Assembly (NCBI RefSeq): GCF_035486915.1
Contig: NZ_DATHMR010000077.1
Coordinates: forward strand, 1-50,769
Origin: Dyella_B sp035486915
Lineage (GTDB): Bacteria; Pseudomonadota; Gammaproteobacteria; Xanthomonadales; Rhodanobacteraceae
DNA: 50,769 bases
Direction: 5' to 3'
Shown: piece after piece, positions 33,721 through 42,096 of the stretch
How the letters are laid out: every line of letters begins with the position of its first letter
How positions within the stretch are numbered: position 1 is the stretch's first letter
Notes under the pieces: model-generated
The model's database searches: none
Told to the model about the DNA's origin: nothing
Seen by the model: the letters and a program-made list of their open reading frames with translations, nothing else
Program-made: the position numbers and the translations under genes

Positions 33721-35036
33721 CCCTCTCCTTCCAAAGCATTCCGACGGCGTTGCCATGCGAACAGCAACACCACGGCAAAACTGCAGGCCGGCACAATCAT
33801 CGCGCGCGCCATGCTGCTCTGATCGGATACGGCCCCCATCAACGCGGTAAGCACCGCGCCCCCAATAATGGTCATGACGAGCAAGGCCGAGCCGAGCTTA
33901 CGTTCGTCGTCGCCGCGCCCTTCCACACCCAGTGCGAACACTGTCGGATACATCACCGACATGAAAAAGCTGCATGCCACCAGCGCATAGGCGCCGTGGG
34001 CGCCCGGTTGAAACACTGCAAACAAAGTCAAAGCGATATTCACCGTGGCAAACGCCATCAGCAGCCGCACCGGAGCCAGATACTTCATCAGCGCGGCGCC
34101 CGCAAAACGGCCCACCATGAAACACACCAGTCCGGCGGTGAGAAAATTGGCGGCTTCCCTAGACGATGTACCCGGCATCGTGGCCTGTACGTAGCGGATG
34201 GTGTAGCTCCATACACCTACCTGCGCGCCGACATAGAAGAACTGAGCGAACATCGCTCCGACAAAACGCCGGTCGCGCAGCAACCTCCGCAGTACTCCGC
34301 CACCACCGGCCAATATGGTAGTCGCGTGTGACGCCGTAGCCTTTGGAAAGCGCGTCAGCACAATCAATAGCGCCCAGCACAGCACGACGATGCCGATCAC
34401 CAGGTATGGCCACTGCACAGCCTGCGTTTCGCTAGCGTAGTAAGCGGTACGCTGTGCAACACTCATCGCTGCCAGCTGGTCAGCGGAGTGATCGATGCCG
34501 GAAAAGATGAAGTGCTGGCCGATCAGAATGCCTGCGATCGAACCCAGCGGATTGAAGGCCTGGGCCAGGTTGAGCCGGCGCGTTGCCGTTTCCTGCGGAC
34601 CAAGCAAGGTGACAAAGGGATTGGCCGATGTCTCCAGAAAGGCCAACCCGCTTGCGATCACGAACAGCGCAAACAGAAACAGGCCGTATGTGGCAGACGC
34701 CGCAGCCGGCCAGAACAAAAGCGCGCCCACCCCGTAAAGCGCCAAGCCGAACACGACGGCGCTCTTGTAGCCGAATCGACGCATGTACATCCCCGCCGGC
34801 ATCGCGACCAGGAAGTACCCGAGGTAAAACGCGCTCTGTACCAGCCCGGCGCGAAAGTCGCTGAGTACAAAAGCCTTTTTGAACTGCGCGATCAGCACAT
34901 CGTTGAGATTGTTGGCGCCGCCCCAGAGAAAGAACAGGCTGATGACCAAGATCAGTGGCAACCATGATTGCCGGTCGGTCTGAGTGGCGCCGGCGAGCGG
35001 CATCGCTTGGTTATCTGTCACCGGCTGCACGTCCAC
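33717..35036 (-). CDS. fucP: L-fucose:H+ symporter
   Basis: A 439-residue MFS permease with about 12 transmembrane helices. It carries FucP signatures: FFLWGGANNLNDVLIAQF near the N-terminus, ETSANPFVTLLGP in helix 4-5 and NLAQAFNPLGS. These match the E. coli FucP family, where Asn/Asp/Glu residues in these segments bind fucose and protons. There are two candidate GTG starts (35036 and 35030); AGAGG spacing favours 35030, so the first residues are uncertain. It is co-transcribed with the mutarotase and divergent from iclR across 198 nt. Confidence 0.93.
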   Translation of the reverse strand: MDVQPVTDNQAMPLAGATQTDRQSWLPLILVISLFFLWGGANNLNDVLIAQFKKAFVLSDFRAGLVQSAFYLGYFLVAMPAGMYMRRFGYKSAVVFGLALYGVGALLFWPAAASATYGLFLFALFVIASGLAFLETSANPFVTLLGPQETATRRLNLAQAFNPLGSIAGILIGQHFIFSGIDHSADQLAAMSVAQRTAYYASETQAVQWPYLVIGIVVLCWALLIVLTRFPKATASHATTILAGGGGVLRRLLRDRRFVGAMFAQFFYVGAQVGVWSYTIRYVQATMPGTSSREAANFLTAGLVCFMVGRFAGAALMKYLAPVRLLMAFATVNIALTLFAVFQPGAHGAYALVACSFFMSVMYPTVFALGVEGRGDDERKLGSALLVMTIIGGAVLTALMGAVSDQSSMARAMIVPACSFAVVLLFAWQRRRNALEGEG

Positions 35037-35108
35037 CCTCTTCTCTCAATGACGCGTACCCCAAAGCGGGAATCGCGGGACAGCATGGCGGCCTCCGCCG
35101 TTATGTGC

Positions 35109-35145
35109 AAATATGAAACGATTATTCACCTGCGTCACAAGACGC
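35109..35145. promoter_or_regulatory. Operator-like elements in the fucP/iclR divergent region
   Basis: The 9-mer AAATATGAA (35109-35117), also found in the glk1 leader, is followed by a short palindrome GCGTC-4-GACGC (35132-35145). IclR-family regulators commonly bind palindromes in their own divergent promoters, so the palindrome is the best candidate site for the adjacent regulator. Confidence 0.4.
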
Positions 35146-35234
35146 GCTGCAACAAATTCGCCGGATGGCCCGGCATGATAAGCGGCAGCGTTGCACGAGA
35201 GGCGGCAAGCTGGCCGCCAAAGGAAAGGAGAGTC

Positions 35235-36014
35235 ATGCCGACCCAAGTCCCCAAATACCGTGCGCCTGCGCTCGACAAAGGGTTGGATATCCTCGAGCTT
35301 CTAGCCAGCGCCCATAAACCGCTCAGCATCGCCGAGATTTCAGAAGGCGTCGGCCGCTCTCGCGGCGAGATCTTCCGCATGCTGCAGGTGCTGGAAGAGC
35401 GTGATTACATTACGCGTGGCGAAGGCGACACGGGCTATTCGGTCACCACGAGGCTATTTCGCCTTGGCATGGAACAGCCGCCGGTAAAAAGTACGATCGA
35501 AGCAGCGTTGCCGGTCATGCATCAGCTCGCCGATACCAGTGGCCAGGCTTGCCATCTGGTTGTGCCGTCGCACGAACAGATCGTGGTCGTGGCCCGCGTG
35601 GATCCACCCGGTGAAGTTGCCTTGGTCGTACGCGTCGGACACCGCCGTCCTATGTCCAAGTCCACATCGGGTCATGTACTCCTCGCTTTTCAAGACGAGC
35701 CGGTACGCGAGCGTTGGCTGGACCTGATCGTCAAATACGAACCCGCACTGGACCGCAAGAAGCTCACCAAGTTATTGGTACAGCTGCGCGCACGCGGTTA
35801 TGCCAGCGAACCGAGCCAAATAGTCGATGCAGTCACCGACCTGTCTGCGCCGGTGTTGCAACACGGACGTGCGGTATGCGCGCTCACCATTCCATTTATC
35901 GAGCAACGAACCGAAGCGCAAACCACCAAGGACGACGTGCTTGCTGAGCTGCGCCGCGCCACGAAAGAAATCTCCGATGCATTGCAGTTTGGAGCGGCAG
36001 CTCGTCCCGACTGA
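35235..36014 (+). CDS. IclR-family transcriptional regulator (probable fucose regulator)
   Basis: 259 residues from the ATG at 35235, with AAAGGAG 5 nt upstream; the longer frame from 34968 overlaps fucP antisense and is rejected. The winged HTH covers about 10-70 (ALDKGLDILELL, SIAEISEGVGRSRGEIFRMLQVLEERDYI). The IclR effector domain follows (about 85-250), with the typical HRRPMSKSTSGHVLLAF loop. IclR proteins sense small acids or sugars. Position between fucP and a fucosidase suggests control by fucose or a pathway intermediate such as fuconate or ketodeoxyfuconate. Confidence 0.88.
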   Translation: MPTQVPKYRAPALDKGLDILELLASAHKPLSIAEISEGVGRSRGEIFRMLQVLEERDYITRGEGDTGYSVTTRLFRLGMEQPPVKSTIEAALPVMHQLADTSGQACHLVVPSHEQIVVVARVDPPGEVALVVRVGHRRPMSKSTSGHVLLAFQDEPVRERWLDLIVKYEPALDRKKLTKLLVQLRARGYASEPSQIVDAVTDLSAPVLQHGRAVCALTIPFIEQRTEAQTTKDDVLAELRRATKEISDALQFGAAARPD

Positions 36015-36077
36015 ACTGCGCAGATTTCTTGTCCAGTTACTCCACTTCCAAAAAGCACTTACGCAGGATTTGAAAAC

Positions 36078-37436
36078 ATGCGGATGGGTTTACGCGTTCT
36101 CCTCACCATTGCAATCGGCATCCTGTTCGGCACAAGCACTTCTTCTGCACAAAATTTCGTCGACATCAAACCATCGCCGCAACAAGTGCATTGGCAAGAT
36201 CTTGAATTCGGTGTGATCGTACATTTCGGTACGAACACCTTCCTCGATCGCGAATGGGGGGATGGCACGGCCAGCCCCAAAGTATTCAATCCAGACAACG
36301 TCGATCCGGCGCAATGGGCTCGCGCGGCCAAGTCTGCCGGCGCGACGTATCTCGTGCTTGTAGCCAAACATCACGATGGTTTCGCGCTTTGGCCGACGGA
36401 GCAAAGCGATTACTCCGTTAAAAACAGCCCGTGGTTGAATGGCAAGGGCAACCTGGTGCAAATGACCGAAGAAGCCGTCCGCAAGGAAGGCATGGGATTC
36501 GGTATCTATCTGTCGCCATGGGATCGCCATGAGCCGCGTTATGCCGACTCGGCGGCTTACGATAAATACTATCTCGCGCAGATGGATGAGTTGGTTCAAA
36601 GTTATGGACCACTCACGGAATGGTGGCTGGACGGCGCAGGTAGTGCAGGCCACGTTTACGATTTCAAGAAATATGTGGAAGAGCTGAGAACGTATCAGTC
36701 GAACGCGATGGTCTTTGCCGACGTTGCACTCTTTGGCTACGGCGACATTCGCTGGGTCGGCCAGGAAGACGGTCATATCCACGGCGAAAATTGGAATGTG
36801 ATCGATCGGCACGCTGAATTGCGCTGGCGCCCGGTGGAAGTGGATACGCCGTTACACAAGCTGCAATGGTTCTGGCATCCGGATAGCGATAAGACGTTGA
36901 AGAGCGTCGACGAACTGGTCGATATATGGGAGAACAGCGTCGGTCGCGGCGGCCAGCTCATGCTTGGTATCGCGCCGAATCGTCATGGTGTTTTGCCCGA
37001 TGCCGACGTCGCACGCCTGAAAGAGTTCGGTGAAGCACTGCAAGCACGCTATGGTGTCGACAAAGATCTAGCTCGCAACCATATCGCCAGCGACACGAAT
37101 GTCGAGGCTGCCCTGGATGGCGATCCCGATACCTTCTGGTCTGCTGCAGAGGGTTCGCGCCACGCAACGCTTGAAGTCGATTTCGCCAAACCCATTACCA
37201 TCAATCATGCGCTCACCATGGAATGGCTGAACGACGGTCAATGTGTGCAGAAATATGCGATCGATGTATGGGCCGATGGCAAATGGTTGCCAATAGCCAA
37301 GGCTGAAGCCATCGGCCATATGAAGATCGATCGCTTTGCTGCAACAACCACCAGCAAGGTGCGGCTGAATATCCTGTCCAGCGCCTGCACGCCTCGCATT
37401 CGCGAGCTTCAGTTATTCAACGTGGCAGGTGGTTGA
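36078..37436 (+). CDS. Exported GH29 fucosidase of a second subfamily with C-terminal binding domain
   Basis: A 452-residue enzyme; signal peptide residues 1-24 end in SSAQ. The catalytic domain has FGVIVHFGTNTF (about 44-55), AKHHDGFALWPT, IYLSPWDRHEP and the nucleophile region WWLDGAG (D185). It differs clearly from copies a and b and matches the alpha-1,3/4-fucosidase type (GH29-B). The C-terminal about 110 residues (ALDGDPDTFWSA ... RIRELQLFNV) are an F5/8-type/CBM32-like domain. AGGA is 9 nt before the ATG. It lies 63 nt after iclR, possibly co-transcribed. It would release branch fucose of Lewis-type or similar structures. Confidence 0.9.
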   Translation: MRMGLRVLLTIAIGILFGTSTSSAQNFVDIKPSPQQVHWQDLEFGVIVHFGTNTFLDREWGDGTASPKVFNPDNVDPAQWARAAKSAGATYLVLVAKHHDGFALWPTEQSDYSVKNSPWLNGKGNLVQMTEEAVRKEGMGFGIYLSPWDRHEPRYADSAAYDKYYLAQMDELVQSYGPLTEWWLDGAGSAGHVYDFKKYVEELRTYQSNAMVFADVALFGYGDIRWVGQEDGHIHGENWNVIDRHAELRWRPVEVDTPLHKLQWFWHPDSDKTLKSVDELVDIWENSVGRGGQLMLGIAPNRHGVLPDADVARLKEFGEALQARYGVDKDLARNHIASDTNVEAALDGDPDTFWSAAEGSRHATLEVDFAKPITINHALTMEWLNDGQCVQKYAIDVWADGKWLPIAKAEAIGHMKIDRFAATTTSKVRLNILSSACTPRIRELQLFNVAGG

Positions 37437-37518
37437 TCTTTGTTGCGTGACAACCCGAAAGGCGTTTCAGCAAGTTTCTAGAAAGCCGCCATCGTGAATG
37501 ACGCCTTGCGGCCTACAC

Positions 37519-37558
37519 AAAAAAATAGCCTCCCTGCGCTTACGCAACAGGGAGGCTA
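37519..37558 (-). terminator. Intrinsic terminator of alanine dehydrogenase
   Basis: Perfect 11-bp stem TAGCCTCCCTG (37526-37536) with CAGGGAGGCTA (37548-37558). On the minus strand it is followed by a run of seven T interrupted once, 15 nt after the ald stop. Confidence 0.85.
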
Positions 37559-37572
37559 CGTTGCACATCGCC

Positions 37573-38691
37573 TTACAGGCCGATCGCCGTTTCCGCTTTC
37601 ACGTACGGCAAGCCATGGGCCAGCGCGACAGGTTCACACGTCACCTTGCCTTCGAACACGTTCAGACCGTTGCGCAGATGGGTGTCTTGCGCAAGCGCCT
37701 TCTTCCAGCCGTTGTTAGCCAGTGCCAGCGTAAACGGCAAGGTCACGCTATTGAGCGCAAACGTGGAAGTACGGGCGACCGCACCAGGCATATTGGCCAC
37801 GCAGTAGTGCACCACACCGTCGACAACGTAGGTGGGATCGGAGTGCGTGGTGGCATGCGATGTCTCGACGCAACCGCCCTGATCGATCGCCACGTCGACG
37901 ATGACCGAGCCAGGCTTCATGGTGCGCACCATGTCATGCGTCACCAATTTGGGAGCCGCTGCACCCGGGACCAGCACGGTGCCGATCAGCAGGTCGGCGC
38001 GACGCACCAGTTCTTCAATGGCCGAGCGAGTGGAGAACACAGTCGAGATGGAAGTGCCAAATTGCGAAGCCAGACGCTTCAGGACGTCGGCCGAACGATC
38101 GACCACAGTTACCTTGGCGCCCATGCCCACTGCGATGGTCGCCGCATGAGTGCCGGACACGCCGCCGCCCAAAATGACCACTTCAGCCGCCGGCACGCCC
38201 GGCACACCGCCGAGCAACACGCCACGGCCGCCCTGCGCTTTCTCCAGCGAATGCGCGCCCACTTGCGGTGCCAGGCGTCCAGCTACTTCTGACATCGGAG
38301 TCAGCAGCGGCAGCGCGCCATTGGCCGAGGTGACGGTCTCATAAGCGATACAGATGGCGCCCGAGGCGATCAGATCGTGTGTCTGCTCAGCATCGGGGGC
38401 GAGGTGCAGGTAGGTGAAGAGAATCTGGCCCTTGCGGAGCTTCTTGCGCTCGACGGCCAGCGGCTCCTTGACCTTAACGATCATGTCGGCTTCGGCAAAG
38501 ATCTGGTCCGCGCTGGCTACGATCGTGGCACCGGCAGCGACGTAGTCGGCATCGGTCAGGCCCGCGCCGACGCCAGCGTCGGCCTGCACCAGCACTTGAT
38601 GACCGTTGTGCACCAGTTCCTGCACGGACGAAGGCACGAGGCCCACGCGGTATTCATGATTCTTGATTTCTTTCGGCACACCGATGCGCAT
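37573..38691 (-). CDS. ald: Alanine dehydrogenase
   Basis: A 372-residue enzyme. Landmarks are MRIGVPKEIKNHEYRVGLVP at the N-terminus, KVKEP, LFTYLHLAPD and the NAD-binding motif GGGVSGTHAATIAVGMGA. It interconverts L-alanine and pyruvate plus ammonia with NAD. The track-length frame begins at a TTG; the ATG at 38691 gives the canonical N-terminus. It is divergent from an Lrp-type regulator, with three palindromes in the gap. Confidence 0.95.
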   Translation of the reverse strand: MRIGVPKEIKNHEYRVGLVPSSVQELVHNGHQVLVQADAGVGAGLTDADYVAAGATIVASADQIFAEADMIVKVKEPLAVERKKLRKGQILFTYLHLAPDAEQTHDLIASGAICIAYETVTSANGALPLLTPMSEVAGRLAPQVGAHSLEKAQGGRGVLLGGVPGVPAAEVVILGGGVSGTHAATIAVGMGAKVTVVDRSADVLKRLASQFGTSISTVFSTRSAIEELVRRADLLIGTVLVPGAAAPKLVTHDMVRTMKPGSVIVDVAIDQGGCVETSHATTHSDPTYVVDGVVHYCVANMPGAVARTSTFALNSVTLPFTLALANNGWKKALAQDTHLRNGLNVFEGKVTCEPVALAHGLPYVKAETAIGL

Positions 38692-38768
38692 GGCTAGATT
38701 TCTCTCACTCAAGGGTTGGTCGCGCGCCGGCCCGCCCGGATTCGCGCGGATCGCAGTATGATCGAGGT

Positions 38769-38831
38769 ATTGCGCAATTTCTCGCTTATTAAGCGGGACT
38801 ATCAGCCATTAATTCGCACATGATGCGAATT
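38769..38831. promoter_or_regulatory. Three palindromes in the ald/lrp divergent region
   Basis: ATTGCGCAAT (38769-38778), CGCTTA-1-TAAGCG (38783-38795) and AATTCGCA-5-TGCGAATT (38811-38831). Centres are about 16 and 32 bp apart, as for multi-site wrapping by Lrp/AsnC octamers. Confidence 0.6.
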
Positions 38832-38852
38832 ATATTCATTATTATAGAATCC

Positions 38853-39326
38853 ATGACGAACAACGATCAGACCCTCGACGACCGCGATCGCGCCATCCTT
38901 CGACTTCTCCAGGAGGACGGACGGCTAGCCAATATGGAGCTTGCCCTACAGATCAATCTCTCACCGTCCGCTTGCCTGCGACGGGTGAAGTTGTTGGAGG
39001 ACCGCGGCCTGATTTCCCGCTATGTGATGTTGCTCGATGAGAAGGTGGCGGGGCTGCCGGGCACGGCCTTTGTGCTGGTGACACTCGATCAGCAAGGCCG
39101 CGCCGCGCTCGATGCATTCGAAGCAGCCATCCAGCGGCACCCGGAGGTCACTGAATGCTGCCTTCTAGCCGGTGCAGCCGATTACATGGTGCGCGTGGTC
39201 TACGCCGACTCCGCCGATTTTGAGCGCATCCACACCGAGATCCTGACGCAGCTTCCTGGCGTGGTGCGCGTTCAATCAACGCTGGCGCTACGGACGGTAA
39301 AGAAGACGACGGCATTGCCGATGTGA
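38853..39326 (+). CDS. Lrp/AsnC-family transcriptional regulator
   Basis: 157 residues from the ATG at 38853. The HTH is in DDRDRAILRLLQEDGR ... LSPSACLRRVKLLE (about 9-55), followed by the RAM effector domain with the typical VTECCLLAGAADYMVRV. It probably binds alanine or another amino acid and controls the divergent ald. The ribosome site is poor (an ATG at 38820 would overlap the third palindrome), suggesting low expression. It converges with the malic enzyme gene, 25 nt between stops. Confidence 0.9.
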   Translation: MTNNDQTLDDRDRAILRLLQEDGRLANMELALQINLSPSACLRRVKLLEDRGLISRYVMLLDEKVAGLPGTAFVLVTLDQQGRAALDAFEAAIQRHPEVTECCLLAGAADYMVRVVYADSADFERIHTEILTQLPGVVRVQSTLALRTVKKTTALPM

Positions 39327-39351
39327 TCGACGCCGTCGCCGTCGGTTCCGC

Positions 39352-41055
39352 TTACGATGGTTTCACCAATTCGTAAGGGCGATATCGCGGTTCCCACACC
39401 ATGGCTTCAATGCGTTTGGCCAGCGTTGTTTCGTCGCAAGCCTCCGCAACACCATCGGTCTGGGCTTGGACCGCAACGGCCTTGGCAACGGCCAGAGATA
39501 CAGCACGCAATTGATCGACCGGCGGAAGCAGGCGACCGTTGTGATCTTGCGCGGTAGGCGACATGGCTGCGACCACCTTTGCGGCCACCATGAACATGCC
39601 GTCCGTAACGCGTCGCGCGCGCGCGCCCAAGACCCCCAAGCCTATGCCCGGGAAAATATAGGAGTTGTTGGTCTGATCGACCGGGGTCGTCTTTCCATTC
39701 CAGGTCACCGGTGAGAACGGACTGCCGGTTCCTATCAATGCACGACCGTCCGTCCATTCCATCAAGTGTTGCGGTATCCCTTCGCTGCGCGAGGTCGGGT
39801 TGGACAGCGGAAAGATCACAGGCCGTTGAACATGCTTGGCCATTTCGCGGATAACCGGCTCCGTGAACGCACCAGCCTGCCCCGACACGCCGATCAAAAC
39901 CGTGGGTTTCGCGTTTCGCATGACTTCGAGCAGGCCGATTTGATAAGGCTTCTCCAGCACCCACGTGTCGACTGCGTCGCGCTGCTGCACGAACGGCGTC
40001 TGCGCAGGCGTAATGCCTTCCATGCCTTCGACAATCAAACCGTTGCGATCCACCAGATAAAACGACGCGCGCGCCTGATCTTCAGCGAGACCGGCATCGA
40101 CCATCGCGCGCAGCAAAAGATTGGAAATGCCGCAACCGGCCGAACCTGCACCCAATACAGCGATACGTTGATCGGTGAGCTTGACGCCCGTGACATTGAT
40201 CGCAGCCAGCAACGTTCCCGCTGCAATGGACGCCGTACCCTGGATATCGTCGTTGAACGTGCACAGACGATCTCGGTACTTCTCAAGCAAACGACTGGCA
40301 TTGGAGCCTGCGAAATCTTCCCATTGCAGCAAGATATGCGGCCAGCGTTCGACCACGGCTTGGACAAACTCTTCGACGAACGCGTCGTACTCTGCACCAA
40401 CGATGCGCTCATGGCGCCATCCGATATAAAGCGGATTGGAAAGACGCTCGCTGTTGTTCGTACCCACATCGAGCAGGATGGGTAGCGTCAAATCCGGATG
40501 GATGCCCGCGCACGCGGTGTACAGCGATAACTTACCAATCGGTATGCCCATGCCCCCGGCACCCTGATCGCCAAGGCCGAGTATACGTTCGCCGTCGCTG
40601 ACGACGATCACGCGCACGGGATCGAAACGCGGATCGGCGAGAATATCGCGAATGCGTTGCTTGTTCGGATAACTCAGAAACAAGCCACGCGGCTTGCGCC
40701 AGATCTCGCTGAAATGCTGACAACCCTCGCCCACCGTAGGCGTGTACACCAGCGGAAGCAGCTCTTCGATGTAACGAACCAGCAATGCGTAGAAAAGCGT
40801 TTCGTTACTGTCCTGCAGCTCTCGCAGAAAGGCGTAGCGCTCGAAATCTGTCGCGAAGGAACGCATGCCTTTCAAACGGCGTTCAATCTGCTCATCCATC
40901 GTACCGATATGCGGCGGGAGGATGCCATGCAATCGAAACGTGTCGCGCTCGCCCTGGTTGAAAGCAACGCCTTTATTCAACATCGACTTATTGATCAGAT
41001 CGAAGCCCGTCACGCTGACCTGGATCGGCTTGCCTGCATCGGTCGTATCGCTCAT
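39352..41055 (-). CDS. maeA: NAD-dependent malic enzyme
   Basis: A 567-residue enzyme of the long E. coli MaeA type. The order is LVYTPTVGEGCQ (catalytic Tyr), GDQGAGGMGIPIGKL (catalytic Lys), QWEDF and FNDDIQGTA (metal ligands), then the NAD motif GAGSAGCGIS. It decarboxylates malate to pyruvate with NAD+. GAGGAG is upstream of the ATG at 41055. It is single in this strand and converges with lrp. Its place by alanine dehydrogenase links two pyruvate-forming enzymes, though no operon joins them. Confidence 0.95.
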   Translation of the reverse strand: MSDTTDAGKPIQVSVTGFDLINKSMLNKGVAFNQGERDTFRLHGILPPHIGTMDEQIERRLKGMRSFATDFERYAFLRELQDSNETLFYALLVRYIEELLPLVYTPTVGEGCQHFSEIWRKPRGLFLSYPNKQRIRDILADPRFDPVRVIVVSDGERILGLGDQGAGGMGIPIGKLSLYTACAGIHPDLTLPILLDVGTNNSERLSNPLYIGWRHERIVGAEYDAFVEEFVQAVVERWPHILLQWEDFAGSNASRLLEKYRDRLCTFNDDIQGTASIAAGTLLAAINVTGVKLTDQRIAVLGAGSAGCGISNLLLRAMVDAGLAEDQARASFYLVDRNGLIVEGMEGITPAQTPFVQQRDAVDTWVLEKPYQIGLLEVMRNAKPTVLIGVSGQAGAFTEPVIREMAKHVQRPVIFPLSNPTSRSEGIPQHLMEWTDGRALIGTGSPFSPVTWNGKTTPVDQTNNSYIFPGIGLGVLGARARRVTDGMFMVAAKVVAAMSPTAQDHNGRLLPPVDQLRAVSLAVAKAVAVQAQTDGVAEACDETTLAKRIEAMVWEPRYRPYELVKPS

Positions 41056-41137
41056 CGCACATCATCTCCTCAAGCACAGCCGCGATACTTAAGCACACAT
41101 CGTATGCACATGTGTTGCGTTTTTGTGCAAGCGAGCG

Positions 41138-41187
41138 GCCCGGCAATGCCGGGCACGACCGGGGCAGTTGCGCACGGCAGCTGCCCC
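41138..41187 (-). terminator. Tandem hairpins after yceI
   Basis: GGGGCAG (41161-41167) pairs with CTGCCCC (41181-41187), then GCCCGGC (41138-41144) pairs with GCCGGGC (41148-41154). Both lie downstream of the yceI stop on the minus strand; a run of A/T (ACAAAAACG) follows about 10 nt further on. Confidence 0.55.
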
Positions 41188-41203
41188 GAACTTGACGAAA
41201 CGA

Positions 41204-41875
41204 TTACTGTTTCGCTGCCGCTTCAGCCTGGGAGGCACGTTGGGCGGCAGCCTTGGCATCGGCTGCTGCCGCATCCGCATCGGCGCGCAATATTTTTGCG
41301 TAGCCTTTTGCTTCGTCCGCCTGGACGGTGATATGGATGCTCACCTCGTCGCTGACCTGCGGAACGTACGCGCCCAAGCCAAAGTCCGATCGCTTTAGTG
41401 TTGTCGTAGCATCGAAACCAATCGATGGCAGATTATTACGAACATCGAGCCCGATCTTATTGAGCGTCACATCCAAGGTGACAGGCCGGGTCACCCCGTG
41501 CACGCTGAGATTGCCGGTGACGACGAACTTGTCTGCCGCCCCACCCGGTGCGACCTTGGTGCTCTTGAACATTGCGGTGGGAAACTTGGCGGTGTCGAAA
41601 AAATCCACGGAATGGAAATTATCGTCCAGATCCGGCACGCCGCTACTCATGTTGGCCAGCGCGATCGTGGCGGTAACGGAAGCGCGGGTCGGGTCGGCCG
41701 CATCGAAGTTCAGCGTGCCTTCTACCCGGCTGAACTGGGCGGTAGGGTTGGCGAAGCCCAGATGGCTCCAGCGCACGATGCCTTCGGTATGTTGCGGTTC
41801 GAAGGTGTAGGTGGTGGCGTGGAGCGGCAGATTGACGAGCGCGAACGCGACGGCAGCAGCGATGTAGCGAATCAT
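41204..41875 (-). CDS. YceI-family periplasmic lipid-binding protein with Ala-rich tail
   Basis: 223 residues from the ATG at 41875 (AAGGAG 9 nt upstream). A signal peptide ends near LHA/TTYTF. The YceI lipocalin-like beta-barrel follows (about 20-190): HTEGIVRWSHLGFANPTAQFSRVEG, FFDTAKFPTAMFKST, GVTRPVTLDV and RSDFGLGAYVPQVSDEV. YceI proteins bind polyisoprenoids in the periplasm. The last about 30 residues (ADADAAAADAKAAAQ) form an alanine-rich, probably helical extension not present in E. coli YceI. It is divergent from the ToxR-like gene. Confidence 0.9.
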   Translation of the reverse strand: MIRYIAAAVAFALVNLPLHATTYTFEPQHTEGIVRWSHLGFANPTAQFSRVEGTLNFDAADPTRASVTATIALANMSSGVPDLDDNFHSVDFFDTAKFPTAMFKSTKVAPGGAADKFVVTGNLSVHGVTRPVTLDVTLNKIGLDVRNNLPSIGFDATTTLKRSDFGLGAYVPQVSDEVSIHITVQADEAKGYAKILRADADAAAADAKAAAQRASQAEAAAKQ

Positions 41876-41905
41876 GCGACAGGACTCCTTGAGATCATGG
41901 CCGGC

Positions 41906-41926
41906 TTTCGGCCCGGATGGCCGAAA
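41906..41926. promoter_or_regulatory. Inverted repeat TTTCGGCC-5-GGCCGAAA upstream of yceI
   Basis: Perfect 8-bp arms, 31 nt upstream of the yceI start and 171 nt upstream of the divergent winged-helix gene. This could be an operator or a 5'-UTR hairpin. Confidence 0.4.
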
Positions 41927-42096
41927 AACGCAGCGGCACTGTGGACTCACCCCGTCGCTCAAGTCCTGAAAAGCACCCTGAAGGAAGCTGAAGATCTCTG
42001 AATCTCCTCGTTCATCGCCTGGGCTTTCAGCAGTTGCCGCTGTCCACGCCCGAATGCGAACATCGACGGATCGATTTCCTCACACACAAGGCGCGT

